Positions 18,135 through 26,104 of a DNA stretch of 64,000 nucleotides are shown piece after piece. The stretch is from positions 58,154-122,153 of the forward strand of contig NZ_FOLT01000006.1 of NCBI RefSeq assembly GCF_900112455.1, written 5' to 3'. The notes under the pieces were generated by a model. The model was not told where the DNA came from, made no database searches, and worked only from the letters and a program-made list of their open reading frames with translations. Source of the stretch: Alkalibacterium subtropicum (GTDB lineage: Bacteria; Bacillota; Bacilli; Lactobacillales; Carnobacteriaceae_A). The translations under genes and the position numbers were made by a program. Numbering within the stretch: the stretch's first letter is position 1; the number at the start of each line of letters is the position of its first letter.

Positions 18135-18903
18135 AGGAATCAATACCTTATCGAACAGTTTCAACGTATTGAGCGAGAAACAGAAGAATCTGGCGACCAA
18201 TGCGGCGAATACCATGACGCCCGGGTATAAATCCCAACAGCTGATGACCAGCACAACAGAACAAGTCGCTATACATAATTACACGAAAACACAGCAGGGT
18301 AAACAGCGGAATGAATTGGGTGAGTTGACGTTCGGGAATCAGCTCGATGCAGCCGTCAGGAATTTTTCTGCCGGCGGCCTGAAACTGACGGAAAACAAAA
18401 CAGATGTGGCGATCAATGGGGATGCCATGTTCACGGTCCAGAATGACGCAGGGGAGCGTTTCTATACACGTAACGGTAATTTCTCAGTTAACGCCCAGGG
18501 GGAACTGGTCACGCAGGAAGGCTATCAGGTCCTTGGGATCGAGGATAATGGCGGGGCAACCCCCATCACTGTCGGAACAGATTTGGAACAGTCCTTTACG
18601 ATCGATTCCTTCGGTTTTGTCCGCACGGCTGACGGGGAACCGCAATTTCTGTACTTGACACAATTTGATGATCCTGAAGAGCTGACCAGCGCCGGAGGGA
18701 CACTGTTCCAGGGGGGAAACGGCAATCCAGTCGGTGTCGGTTTTCAGATCCAGCAGGGCTATGTGGAGTCATCGAACGTCGATATGGCTGATGTCATGAC
18801 AGAAATGCTCCAGATTTCCAGAGAGTTTGAAGCCAATCAGCGTGTCCTTCAGTCTACAGATGAAACACTCAGACGTGCGACCCAGGAAGTCGGACGAACA
18901 TAA
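18127..18903 (+). CDS. flgF: Flagellar rod protein, FlgF/FlhO-type
   Basis: A 258-residue rod protein of the FlgF/FlgG family, equivalent to Bacillus FlhO. Start ATG 18127 is chosen because AAAGGTG then has 7-base spacing; the ATG at 18121 is too close. The N-terminus (MIRGINTLSNSFNVLSEKQKNLATNAANTMTPGYKS) and C-terminus (SSNVDMADVMTEMLQISREFEANQRVLQSTDE) fit the family, each quoted only as landmarks around NAANTMTPGYK and SSNVDMADVM. It overlaps the sigma factor gene, a coupling also seen where flhO/flhP are near regulators. Confidence 0.88.
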   Translation: MIRGINTLSNSFNVLSEKQKNLATNAANTMTPGYKSQQLMTSTTEQVAIHNYTKTQQGKQRNELGELTFGNQLDAAVRNFSAGGLKLTENKTDVAINGDAMFTVQNDAGERFYTRNGNFSVNAQGELVTQEGYQVLGIEDNGGATPITVGTDLEQSFTIDSFGFVRTADGEPQFLYLTQFDDPEELTSAGGTLFQGGNGNPVGVGFQIQQGYVESSNVDMADVMTEMLQISREFEANQRVLQSTDETLRRATQEVGRT

Positions 18904-18916
18904 GAAAGGTGAAATC

Positions 18917-19699
18917 ATGAGAATCCCATACAACATATCTAAAAGTGCACTGCAGGCGCATCAGCACAAATTGAATCATGTGTCTCACAATATCGCAAAC
19001 GTCACTACGACAGGCTATAAGCACAAAGATGTCCAGTTCTCGGAACTGATGCATAATGCGGTCACTGAACAGGATGTCCGTTTATCCGAAGAAAGCGGCG
19101 AGCCAAGCCTGAACACCGGCGTAAAACTGGCTGCCAGCAAAAACAGCTTTGCTCAAGGCGGTTTGACTCAGACGAATGATCCGTTCCACCTGGCTATTAC
19201 CGGAAACGGCTTCTTTGGTGTAAGAAATGCAGAGGGAGAACTGATGCTCACACGCGATGGCGCATTTCACTTGAGCACAGAAGGACAGATCGTCAATGAC
19301 CGGGGAGATACCGTTGAAATGACTGAGGCGGTGCCTGACAACCTGTTAAATACCGGCGAAGTATCTATCGGTAAAAACGGCGAAGTCACGGTCAGGAGGG
19401 ACGGACAAGCCACGACTGTCGGACAGATTTCTCTGTTCCTTCCTCCGAATCATACCGCCATCACTGAGGCGGGCGATAATATGTATCGCATCAGCGATGG
19501 CGTCGACCTGTTGAATTCAGCAGGGGCGGCTGCCGGTGATTTTGGCATGATCGCTTCCGGCTATCTGGAAGGTTCGACGGTTGATCTGGCCCAGAGCATC
19601 ACGGACATGATGATGTCTCAGCGTGCCTATTCAATGAATTCAAAAGTCATGCAAAGTACGGATGAGATCTATTCACTGATCAATCAGTTTAATTCTTAA
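18917..19699 (+). CDS. flgG: Flagellar rod protein, FlgG/FlhP-type
   Basis: A second rod protein (260 residues from ATG 18917, preceded by AAAGGTGA), equivalent to Bacillus FlhP. It has VSHNIANVTTTGYKHKDVQFSEL near the start and LEGSTVDLAQSITDMMMSQRAYSMNSKVMQSTDEI near the end, the coiled-coil D0 segments, with a central beta domain. FlgF and FlgG types together make the distal rod under the hook. An ABC-type protein follows 26 bases later in the same transcription unit. Confidence 0.88.
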   Translation: MRIPYNISKSALQAHQHKLNHVSHNIANVTTTGYKHKDVQFSELMHNAVTEQDVRLSEESGEPSLNTGVKLAASKNSFAQGGLTQTNDPFHLAITGNGFFGVRNAEGELMLTRDGAFHLSTEGQIVNDRGDTVEMTEAVPDNLLNTGEVSIGKNGEVTVRRDGQATTVGQISLFLPPNHTAITEAGDNMYRISDGVDLLNSAGAAAGDFGMIASGYLEGSTVDLAQSITDMMMSQRAYSMNSKVMQSTDEIYSLINQFNS

Positions 19700-19725
19700 A
19701 AGACAAAAGGTAAGGAAGGGCGTTT

Positions 19726-20445
19726 ATGATTCGATTAAAAAACATCTCGCATATGTATGAAGAATTTGACGGGTATGTAGTGAAGGATATTTCCTGTGAC
19801 ATCGAACAGGGCGAATTTGTCTATCTGACCGGACCAGCCAGATCAGGCAAAACGACCTTCCTGAAAATCATCAGTGGGCAGCTGCAGGCCAGCAAGGGTC
19901 TGCTGAGTGTGCAGTCGCACTACGTCAGTAAAAAGAAAAAAAGGAAAGCCTATCTGTTAAAAAGACAAGTGGGCGCTGTTTTAGAGGACCTGGAGTTCCT
20001 TATGGATAAAACGGTGTATGAGAACGTCGCCTATGTTCTGGAAGTGATCGAATATCCTGCTTCAGATCTGGAAGCCCGTGTGCTGGATACGTTAGCTCTG
20101 GTGGGGTTGAAATATAAAGCGCTGGATGCCTTCGCAAACTGCTCGCTTGAAGAGAGGCGCCGTATTGCGATAGCCCGGGCGATCGTTCATGAGCCGAGCG
20201 TCCTGGTGGTCGATGAACCGACCAGAGACTTGGATCGTAAACCGGCAATCGATTTGCTCAACCTCCTGCATAAGCTGAACAAGCAGGGAATGACCGTGAT
20301 CATGGCCACCCGGAAAGAGGAACTGATCGAACGGATGCCGGCCAGGATGCTGGAGATGAAAAAAGGAAACGTCATCCGTGACCGTTCAAAGAACCATATG
20401 CTGTTCATATTAAGTGATAAAATGGGAGAATATTATATAAGTTGA
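19726..20445 (+). CDS. FtsE-like ABC ATPase with degenerate catalytic motifs
   Basis: A 239-residue nucleotide-binding domain most like FtsE of the FtsEX divisome complex. Walker A is GPARSGKTT (residues 36-44) and Walker B VLVVDEP is intact. Three other motifs are changed when laid over FtsE: the Q-loop FQD is LED, the signature LSGGE is CSLEE (residues 139-143, both glycines lost) and the H-loop MATH is MATR. It probably binds ATP but may not hydrolyse it normally. No FtsX or other permease is adjacent. It is 26 bases after flgG with AAGGAAGGG, so it belongs to the flagellar operon; a role in rod or wall passage is only a guess. Confidence 0.8.
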   Translation: MIRLKNISHMYEEFDGYVVKDISCDIEQGEFVYLTGPARSGKTTFLKIISGQLQASKGLLSVQSHYVSKKKKRKAYLLKRQVGAVLEDLEFLMDKTVYENVAYVLEVIEYPASDLEARVLDTLALVGLKYKALDAFANCSLEERRRIAIARAIVHEPSVLVVDEPTRDLDRKPAIDLLNLLHKLNKQGMTVIMATRKEELIERMPARMLEMKKGNVIRDRSKNHMLFILSDKMGEYYIS

Positions 20446-20506
20446 GAGTGGCACAAAAAGTGATTTCTCCACGTTAATAGAACCACCTGTCATTCAAGTA
20501 CCGTTA

Positions 20507-20572
20507 AAAAAGAAGCACGCTTTCCACTTTAACAGGTAAAACACCTTCAGAAACCGGAACGTGCTTCTTTTT
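20507..20572 (+). terminator. Terminator of the flagellar operon
   Basis: A 13-base stem, AAAAAGAAGCACG (20507-20519) with CGTGCTTCTTTTT (20560-20572), enclosing a 40-base loop. The T-rich right arm would serve as the U-run on the plus strand and the A-rich left arm as one on the minus strand. It lies 62 bases after the last gene of the operon. Confidence 0.6.
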
Positions 20573-20642
20573 GTATTCTATTGTCAACCACTTAATTTTT
20601 GCTTCTTTATACGATCAGGATAAAGGTTTTCTCTCCTAAGTA

Positions 20643-20906
20643 TCGAATATAGCGAACTTCGGTAAGTACATGCCTTCTGCATGCTTCTAATAGTCGAATT
20701 TGGGGGATGTTCGGTTGATAGAGATTTGTAAGGGCAAGCTAATTACCGAATTGACACTTCTTCGGTAATTAGCTTGCCCTGCTCGTTTTCAAAGTGTCGA
20801 ATAGGTAGTTATTTCGGTAAGTAGCTAATCGATTGACCTGTCTACTGACCGAATATGGTAAACTTCGACAGGTTGGATCACCAAACTTTCTCCTACTTAC
20901 CGAATC
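20643..20906. repeat. Periodic intergenic word array A (51-52-base period)
   Basis: The word TTCGG starts at 20658, 20710, 20761, 20813 and (as TTCGA) 20864, spacing 52, 51, 52, 51. Its complement-type word YCGAAT starts at 20643, 20693, 20746, 20798, 20849 and 20900, spacing 50, 53, 52, 51, 51. The sequence between anchors is poorly conserved. One pair forms a perfect 20-base inverted repeat (20731-20750 with 20761-20780, loop of 10). Confidence 0.85.
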
Positions 20907-20950
20907 GGCTGGAAAGAGGCGGAGACAAAAGACCCGCCCCATCAAATTAT

Positions 20951-20992
20951 AAAACCGGAAAGGAAATGTAACTTGATTTCCTTTCCGGTTTT
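20951..20992. terminator. Perfect 17-base palindromic terminator, probably bidirectional
   Basis: Arms 20951-20967 and 20976-20992 pair over 17 bases around an 8-base loop, beginning AAAACCGG and ending CCGGTTTT. It lies 124 bases downstream of the minus-strand papain-like gene, whose transcript it should end. Confidence 0.6.
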
Positions 20993-21115
20993 AACCGTTG
21001 TGAGTGTGAACAAAAGTACAACTCCACTTGGTGTAACCCTTTTTTACTTCTCTTAAAATTTTTTCCCACTCTCTGAATATGTAGGGTGTGAAATGGTTTG
21101 ATTTACTGCCGGATT

Positions 21116-21718
21116 CTAATGGGTGAACTGACGGTAAACCGACCGGATCGGTCTCAGATAGCGCCAACTGGAGACGGCTGCAGTCACAGTCGCTTTACTC
21201 AGTTCCGGGTATTCCTGCAGGTGGCCGTCATATATACAGACCGGATGAACGGCATCGATGACGTCTCTTGGATGCATCAGATTCGGCTGCATATAAGGGG
21301 ACAAGATACCTGCGGCCTGTAAAAGTGTCGCGACGAATTCTGAACAGAAGAAATGATCCGACCGTTCCCAGGAATAGTGAAAGTAAGCCGGCACGAGACC
21401 AAGCAAGTTGTAATGCCAGTCAAGCGGATGCGTTTCGAAAAAGTCGAGCTGCAGAGCGATCGTCTGCCATTCCTCATCCGATACAGAAAGAGCATAGACG
21501 CGTCCCAGCGACTGGCTGTAAAAAGGATGACTGAAGTCTTCCCTGGCGAATCCGGCTATCAGCGGATTACTCGGGTGCCGCCTTCCGAAGCTGTAGACCC
21601 TGGACAGAGAAGCTTCCAGCGCGATAGACAGATGATTGTACGGCTGCTTACTGAAGAGACGGATCCCATGGCTAAGAACTGTCTGATTTTTGGTTTCGAT
21701 AAGATAGACGATTGGCAT
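21116..21718 (-). CDS. Permuted papain-fold (YiiX/C92-like) protein
   Basis: A 200-residue soluble protein with the circularly permuted NlpC/P60 (YiiX/LRAT-like) fold: the histidine comes first (PYNHLSIAL, His29) and the cysteine later (DHFFCSEFVATLL, Cys125), both in correct context. Family members are thiol hydrolases or acyltransferases acting on amides or lipids; the substrate here is unknown. No signal peptide is seen, so it is cytoplasmic. The start follows GCGAGGAAA. A promoter (TTGACT-N16-TATAAT on the minus strand, 21811-21838) lies about 90 bases upstream. It appears to be a monocistronic gene. Confidence 0.75.
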   Translation of the reverse strand: MPIVYLIETKNQTVLSHGIRLFSKQPYNHLSIALEASLSRVYSFGRRHPSNPLIAGFAREDFSHPFYSQSLGRVYALSVSDEEWQTIALQLDFFETHPLDWHYNLLGLVPAYFHYSWERSDHFFCSEFVATLLQAAGILSPYMQPNLMHPRDVIDAVHPVCIYDGHLQEYPELSKATVTAAVSSWRYLRPIRSVYRQFTH

Positions 21719-22416
21719 GATATTTTCCTCGCGATTATACTGAATAGTTTAGGTGAACAGGTGATACGCCCTGTCAGATGGGTCTACTTTTCTCATACAG
21801 GAGCGGATGCATTATAATGTTATTATTTTAACAGTCAAAACAGCACCAAGTCAATTTGTATACCAAGTAGGAGCTGTTTGTATACACAGGATCATAGAAA
21901 TGTTTCTGACTTTCAGATGAAAGGACTGACAGGGACGAAAAGTTTAGTTCTACCTGCTTATTCGATCTCCAGATCTGCTTGAGTTTGAACCTTGGGCTGT
22001 CTCGTCAGCCGGATGCAGGCGAACAGGCAAAAGGATTCGAATAGGGGCGACTCAGCAGCCCTTTAACAGCGGGATGGATTTATTTACCGCTGATTCGTCC
22101 AGCTAAAAAAATACAAAGCCTTAGGTAGTCAGTAAAACCCCATGATAATGACCACTGAACACATAATAGTGAATGGGAAGGCGATAGAACCCCCTTTTGT
22201 ATCCATCTGAAAAATAGCGGCTGATCGAGTGGGTATTACATAAGGATGATAGAGCACACCCAGAGATTACAGGGATTTGAGTTTGACCTAAACAGTTAAG
22301 TTACCCACGAGTGGTCGCTGCTTTTGACTGGAGTGGGCAGTACTGATACCAGGAACGGCTGGTTAAGTAAATTTAATCCTCGCAGAAGCGAGGTTGGGTC
22401 AATTATATCCATCCGC
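21719..22416. other. Non-coding gap between two minus-strand genes
   Basis: About 700 bases with no supported gene. The right part is followed by the terminator of the upstream chemoreceptor; the left part holds the promoter of the papain-like gene. GAGTKKG words at 22227, 22279 and 22331 are spaced exactly 52 bases, hinting at a decayed member of the periodic arrays. A short hairpin CCTCGC/GCGAGG lies near 22378-22393. Confidence 0.5.
21811..21838 (-). promoter_or_regulatory. Sigma-A promoter of the papain-fold gene
   Basis: Read on the minus strand: -35 TTGACT (complement of 21833-21838), 16-base spacer, -10 TATAAT (complement of 21811-21816). It lies about 90 bases before the start codon. 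Confidence 0.65.
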
Positions 22417-22453
22417 TAAAAAAGGCTGAGGCCCATCGATGGGCCTCAGCCTT
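22417..22453 (-). terminator. Terminator of chemoreceptor gene
   Basis: A perfect palindrome (22422-22453, AAGGCTGAGGCCC arms) with six T residues following on the minus strand. It lies 12 bases after the chemoreceptor stop codon. Confidence 0.9.
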
Positions 22454-22464
22454 CCTCATGATAA

Positions 22465-24081
22465 TCAAAGGGTCGGCGCTGCTTTTCTCTTAAAGCTGAA
22501 CCGTGTTTTTTTCGCGGTCATTTCTTTCGTCGGTTGTTCGTCATCGCTATTCCCTTGCAGACGCTGGATCAGGGGACTTAGCTTCTCGACTTCAAGAGAA
22601 AGGGACTGGGCGATCTCGGTTGTTTCTTTGATCAGAGCCAGTTGTTTAACAGACTGGCTATCTGCCGTTTTGGTGGTCTGTTCTGTATCTTCTGCGATTT
22701 CCTGCATGATATCCAGAGATTCAAGGATTCTTTTGGCATTCTGTGAGATGGCGGAAGAGGTGGAGGCCGTTTCTTTAATATCACTGTCCAGTTGTTTGAC
22801 AGCATCAAGTATATAATCGAATTTTGTTTCCGTCTGGCTGACACTGTTCAAACTGTCCGCCATTTTGGTTTCGCCGACACCTACGGACTGTTTAGCTTCG
22901 GTACTCTCCACCTGTATCGCCTGAACGATCTCAGCGACTTTACCTACGGCTTCATCCGTTTGTTCAGACAGTTTCCTGACTTCATTTGCAACGACCGCAA
23001 AACCTTTGCCGGCCTCACCGGCTTGAGCGGCTTCGATGGCTGCATTTAATGCAAGCAGGTTCGTCTTTTCAGAGATAGCTGAGATCACAGTGATGATGCT
23101 GTCGATTTCCTTTGAACGGCTGTCCAGTGATTCGACGACCTGCTTCACTTGCTGAAAGGCTTCGGACATATTCGTCATTTCTTTCGTTGTTTGTTCAACC
23201 AGGGTAAATCCTTCGGTCGATTCGTTCGTCATGAGTTTTGAAGAAGTTAAAATACGCGCTGTATTCTCTTCGATGGTTTGAATTGAAGAAGAGAAGGAAT
23301 CCAATACCGTCTGACTTTGCTGAGCCTGGTCGACCTGTTTTTTTGAGCCTGAACGAATAGTCAGGATGGATGACTGAACTTCTTCACTGCTGGACTGTGT
23401 CTGGACAGCATTATGATTTAACTGTTTGGCGGTCTCATCCACACGGTCATTCGTCTCGCTCAACTGCGAAATGATGGAGCGGATGGTTTCTTCGTTCGTC
23501 TTGTTTAACGCTTCATAAGCATCGACTTGTTTCTGATTGGATGCGATTTGCCAGATAACTGCGCCTGCAGTCAAAATCAGAAAGGTCGCATGAATAAGGA
23601 CCATGACGAAGGAATAACTGCCGGGACCGTATACGAACAGAGTGGCCGGCAAGTAAAAGTAGCCTAGTAAATGCTGGACAATGAAGATGCTGCTCATCAG
23701 CGAGACGAGGGGGATCGAGTTATAGTAGGCCATCATGGCAATGACCATAAAGATACCAAAATGGTATTCGACCGCACCTTCACCGCCCATTATCATGCTG
23801 ATCACTGAAAAAGTGAGGGATAACGTGACGAGATAAGGAGTGATCTGGGCAGCAGGCTTTGTGAAAGTCAAATACGCGGCTATCAGTAATAATACTAACG
23901 GAAGGGCAAAGAACAGGCCCGTGACCGTCGTGTAGTAGTCAGGGATGCTGCCAGCTTCACGGGCAAGAACTGATCCGTGAGTCATGCTTTCAATCAGATT
24001 TAAACGATGAAAAAGGTGAACCAGAAAATTCAATCCGAATGTGATAGATGCCAGACCTATCATTAACTTGTTTTTATTCAT
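22465..24081 (-). CDS. Methyl-accepting chemotaxis protein with multi-pass membrane sensor
   Basis: A 538-residue chemoreceptor. The first 180 residues contain about five or six membrane helices with hardly any extracellular domain; a histidine pair in membrane segments (EYHF, His107, and QHLLGY, His137) recalls the membrane sensor modules of other multi-pass receptors. No HAMP domain is seen. Residues about 190-510 form the coiled-coil signalling domain with the tip around residues 336-375 ([18 protein letters not shown]). It should couple to CheA/CheW. A sigma-28 promoter (24131-24157) precedes it. The ligand is unknown; membrane or internal stimuli are likely. Confidence 0.93.
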   Translation of the reverse strand: MNKNKLMIGLASITFGLNFLVHLFHRLNLIESMTHGSVLAREAGSIPDYYTTVTGLFFALPLVLLLIAAYLTFTKPAAQITPYLVTLSLTFSVISMIMGGEGAVEYHFGIFMVIAMMAYYNSIPLVSLMSSIFIVQHLLGYFYLPATLFVYGPGSYSFVMVLIHATFLILTAGAVIWQIASNQKQVDAYEALNKTNEETIRSIISQLSETNDRVDETAKQLNHNAVQTQSSSEEVQSSILTIRSGSKKQVDQAQQSQTVLDSFSSSIQTIEENTARILTSSKLMTNESTEGFTLVEQTTKEMTNMSEAFQQVKQVVESLDSRSKEIDSIITVISAISEKTNLLALNAAIEAAQAGEAGKGFAVVANEVRKLSEQTDEAVGKVAEIVQAIQVESTEAKQSVGVGETKMADSLNSVSQTETKFDYILDAVKQLDSDIKETASTSSAISQNAKRILESLDIMQEIAEDTEQTTKTADSQSVKQLALIKETTEIAQSLSLEVEKLSPLIQRLQGNSDDEQPTKEMTAKKTRFSFKRKAAPTL

Positions 24082-24130
24082 ACAACCATTCCTTTACTGT
24101 TTTATGAACCTGAAAATGTTCAATATAATT

Positions 24131-24157
24131 AATATCGGAAAGTTTTCTGTAAACTTA
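24131..24157 (-). promoter_or_regulatory. Sigma-28 promoter of chemoreceptor gene
   Basis: On the minus strand the sequence reads TAAG, then TTTACAGAAAACTTT (15 bases), then CCGATATT. This matches the flagellar sigma consensus TAAA-N15-GCCGATAA, and the T-rich start of the spacer fits the extended -35 TAAAGTTT. It lies about 50-75 bases before the start codon. Confidence 0.8.
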
Positions 24158-24185
24158 AGTCTGTGCATTTTATATTTATGCCGTG

Positions 24186-24199
24186 TATACTAAAGTATA
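24186..24199 (+). promoter_or_regulatory. -10 region and small inverted repeat before DUF2254 gene
   Basis: TATACT (24186-24191), two As, then AGTATA form a 6-base inverted repeat that includes a good -10 hexamer about 50 bases before the start. No clear -35 is seen, so this could be an activated or repressed promoter. Confidence 0.4.
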
Positions 24200-24243
24200 A
24201 CAATACATAAATCTTTATGTTCAATGACTTCGGAGGGATTCTC

Positions 24244-25992
24244 ATGGTAGAAAAGTGGAATTTAAGTATGGAAGAAAGAAAAATATGGTTGATCCTTGGT
24301 GGGAGTGTCCTCTTTTCATTTTTACTGGCCGTTTTAGTTATCTTGTTTGATACACGCATACTGGCAGGGGTCGAGTATTTACCGGCGTGGTCACTGACAA
24401 GTGTCGATCTGGCTAGAGAGATCCTGGGACTGCTGGCCGGTTCGCTTCTAACGGTAGCGACCTTTACTTTCGGAACGATGCTGTCCATCGTTACGCTTTA
24501 CACGTCGAACTTCAGTCCGCGGGCAACAGAAAATTTCCTGCTGAACCGCACATCTATGTGGACACTGGGCATTTTCCTGGGCGGCTTCATCTATTGTCTG
24601 GCCTCACTGTTTTTTATGCGAAGTTCTGAAGATGAATATTTAGTCATTTCAGCTACTATTGCTTTAGTCTACGCATTTGGAGCTGTGTTCACTTTTACAC
24701 GGTTCGTCTATACCAGTTCGGAATTCATCCAGCTTGAAAAACTGATCCACAGATTATATCAAGAAGCTCAGGAAGTGTATGACAATTATATTAAACGCTT
24801 CGAAGACTTTCCTTCAATCAAACATTTACCTGAAATGTCTTATATGTACACGTTCGACATCCAGGCGATAAAAAGTGCTTATGTCGAGCATATCGATTTC
24901 GATACCTTGAAGGAGATAGCAGACGAAAAAGAAGCGAATATCATCATCAACATACGTGTGGGCTACTTCGTGACGGCAGATGAACCGATCATGGAAATCA
25001 AAACAAATCAGAATCTGGAAGATGAGATGGAAGACATCACCAATAGAGTGAACCGCAGTTTGAGTTTCGAATCTGAAAAATCTGCCATGTATGATCCGGA
25101 CTATGCCCGCACCAAACTGACTGAAGTAGCCTTACGCGCCGTTTCCCCGGGGATAAATGATCCGAATACAGCGATCCACGTCCTGCACTACAAGTCACTG
25201 CTTGAAAAACGACTGGCAGGAATGCCCGGTAAATATGTGATTTTCGTTAATGAGGAAGAAGAAAGTGATAAAGAAACAATAAACGAAGAAAATGAAGATC
25301 AAAATGAACAGGATAAGGAAGCAGAAGACTATCAAAAAAGTGACACTTCTAAGAGTGCCCCAGACACCAGCGAATCAGATGATCCTGAAGAAAAGGGACT
25401 AAATCCTGAGGACGCCGATGACGATGACGAGGAAGAAGAAAATAGTAGATACAAGACCGAAATCATTTCCAGTGACAACGAAGAAGATAAAGAGGAAGCC
25501 GAAGAACGCGTGCGCGCGAAAAAAATCAAAGTCATTTCCAGTTCCAAGGATGATCAAGAGGATGACACTAGTGACGACGATGACGACGACACTGATGACG
25601 AGGAAAAAGAAACTGAACCGATTTCTGAAGGAAACGATAATAACAAAGAAAATAAAGAAAAGAATAAAGCCAAAGGCAATGAAAATGAATACGAGAAAAG
25701 TGTATTTTACAGATATAACGACTTTGCTGAAGACTTACATTCTGGGTACTGGCAGCTCGTGTTTTACATGCAGAAAGACATTTCTGGTGTCCATGCCTTG
25801 TTTGAAGCATTAAAGACCATATCTTATGCGGCCCATTTGGATAATTTGGGATTTATTAAAGAATACAATGAATATCTTTACAATATGACATCGAAAAACT
25901 TTGAAGAAACCTTTGATCAGAACATTATCGAAAGGGATCATGAAACAGTGAAGACGATCATTGAAAAGAAGAAAGTAGAATTGGAAGATTAA
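24244..25992 (+). CDS. DUF2254 membrane protein with large acidic insert
   Basis: A 582-residue member of the DUF2254 family of predicted membrane proteins, function unknown. The start ATG 24244 follows GGAGG with 8-base spacing. Membrane helices lie at about residues 15-37, 57-80, 100-122 and 130-150, followed by the family's cytoplasmic part (RVGYFV, DPDYARTKLTEVALRAVSPGINDP). At about residues 335-485 the domain is interrupted by some 150 residues made mostly of Asp, Glu, Lys, Ser and Asn, after which the family sequence resumes (HSGYWQLVFYMQKD). Without the insert the length equals the family norm (about 430). A terminator follows. Confidence 0.88.
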   Translation: MVEKWNLSMEERKIWLILGGSVLFSFLLAVLVILFDTRILAGVEYLPAWSLTSVDLAREILGLLAGSLLTVATFTFGTMLSIVTLYTSNFSPRATENFLLNRTSMWTLGIFLGGFIYCLASLFFMRSSEDEYLVISATIALVYAFGAVFTFTRFVYTSSEFIQLEKLIHRLYQEAQEVYDNYIKRFEDFPSIKHLPEMSYMYTFDIQAIKSAYVEHIDFDTLKEIADEKEANIIINIRVGYFVTADEPIMEIKTNQNLEDEMEDITNRVNRSLSFESEKSAMYDPDYARTKLTEVALRAVSPGINDPNTAIHVLHYKSLLEKRLAGMPGKYVIFVNEEEESDKETINEENEDQNEQDKEAEDYQKSDTSKSAPDTSESDDPEEKGLNPEDADDDDEEEENSRYKTEIISSDNEEDKEEAEERVRAKKIKVISSSKDDQEDDTSDDDDDDTDDEEKETEPISEGNDNNKENKEKNKAKGNENEYEKSVFYRYNDFAEDLHSGYWQLVFYMQKDISGVHALFEALKTISYAAHLDNLGFIKEYNEYLYNMTSKNFEETFDQNIIERDHETVKTIIEKKKVELED

Positions 25993-25997
25993 TTTGA

Positions 25998-26036
25998 CGC
26001 AAAAAGCACATTTTACAGAAATGTGCTTTTTGTGCG
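25998..26036 (+). terminator. Terminator after DUF2254 gene
   Basis: Stem CGCAAAAAGCACATTT paired with AAATGTGCTTTTTGTGCG around a 5-base loop, with the T5 run inside the right arm. It can act on both strands. Confidence 0.75.
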
Positions 26037-26047
26037 TTATTCCCTCT

Positions 26048-26074
26048 TAACTTTTAAAAATAATTACCGATTAT
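26048..26074 (+). promoter_or_regulatory. Sigma-28 promoter of second chemoreceptor gene
   Basis: TAAC (26048-26051), a 15-base spacer, then CCGATTAT (26067-26074). Spacing is identical to the minus-strand promoter at 24131-24157 and fits the sigma-28 consensus. Confidence 0.75.
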
Positions 26075-26104
26075 AATAAATATAAAAAGAATTGGGGGAA
26101 TAAT

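Larger units (their letters stand above)
20446..21115. other. Non-coding region between convergent genes with hairpins and repeat array
   Basis: This 670-base gap has no convincing gene. It lies between the end of the flagellar operon and a minus-strand gene. It holds a terminator hairpin (20507-20572), a 51-52-base periodic array (20643-20906) and a bidirectional terminator-like palindrome (20951-20992). Confidence 0.8.

Noticed and set aside
21353..21817. Plus-strand 154-codon open frame
   Set aside because: It is antisense to the papain-fold gene, which has catalytic motifs, a ribosome site and a promoter.
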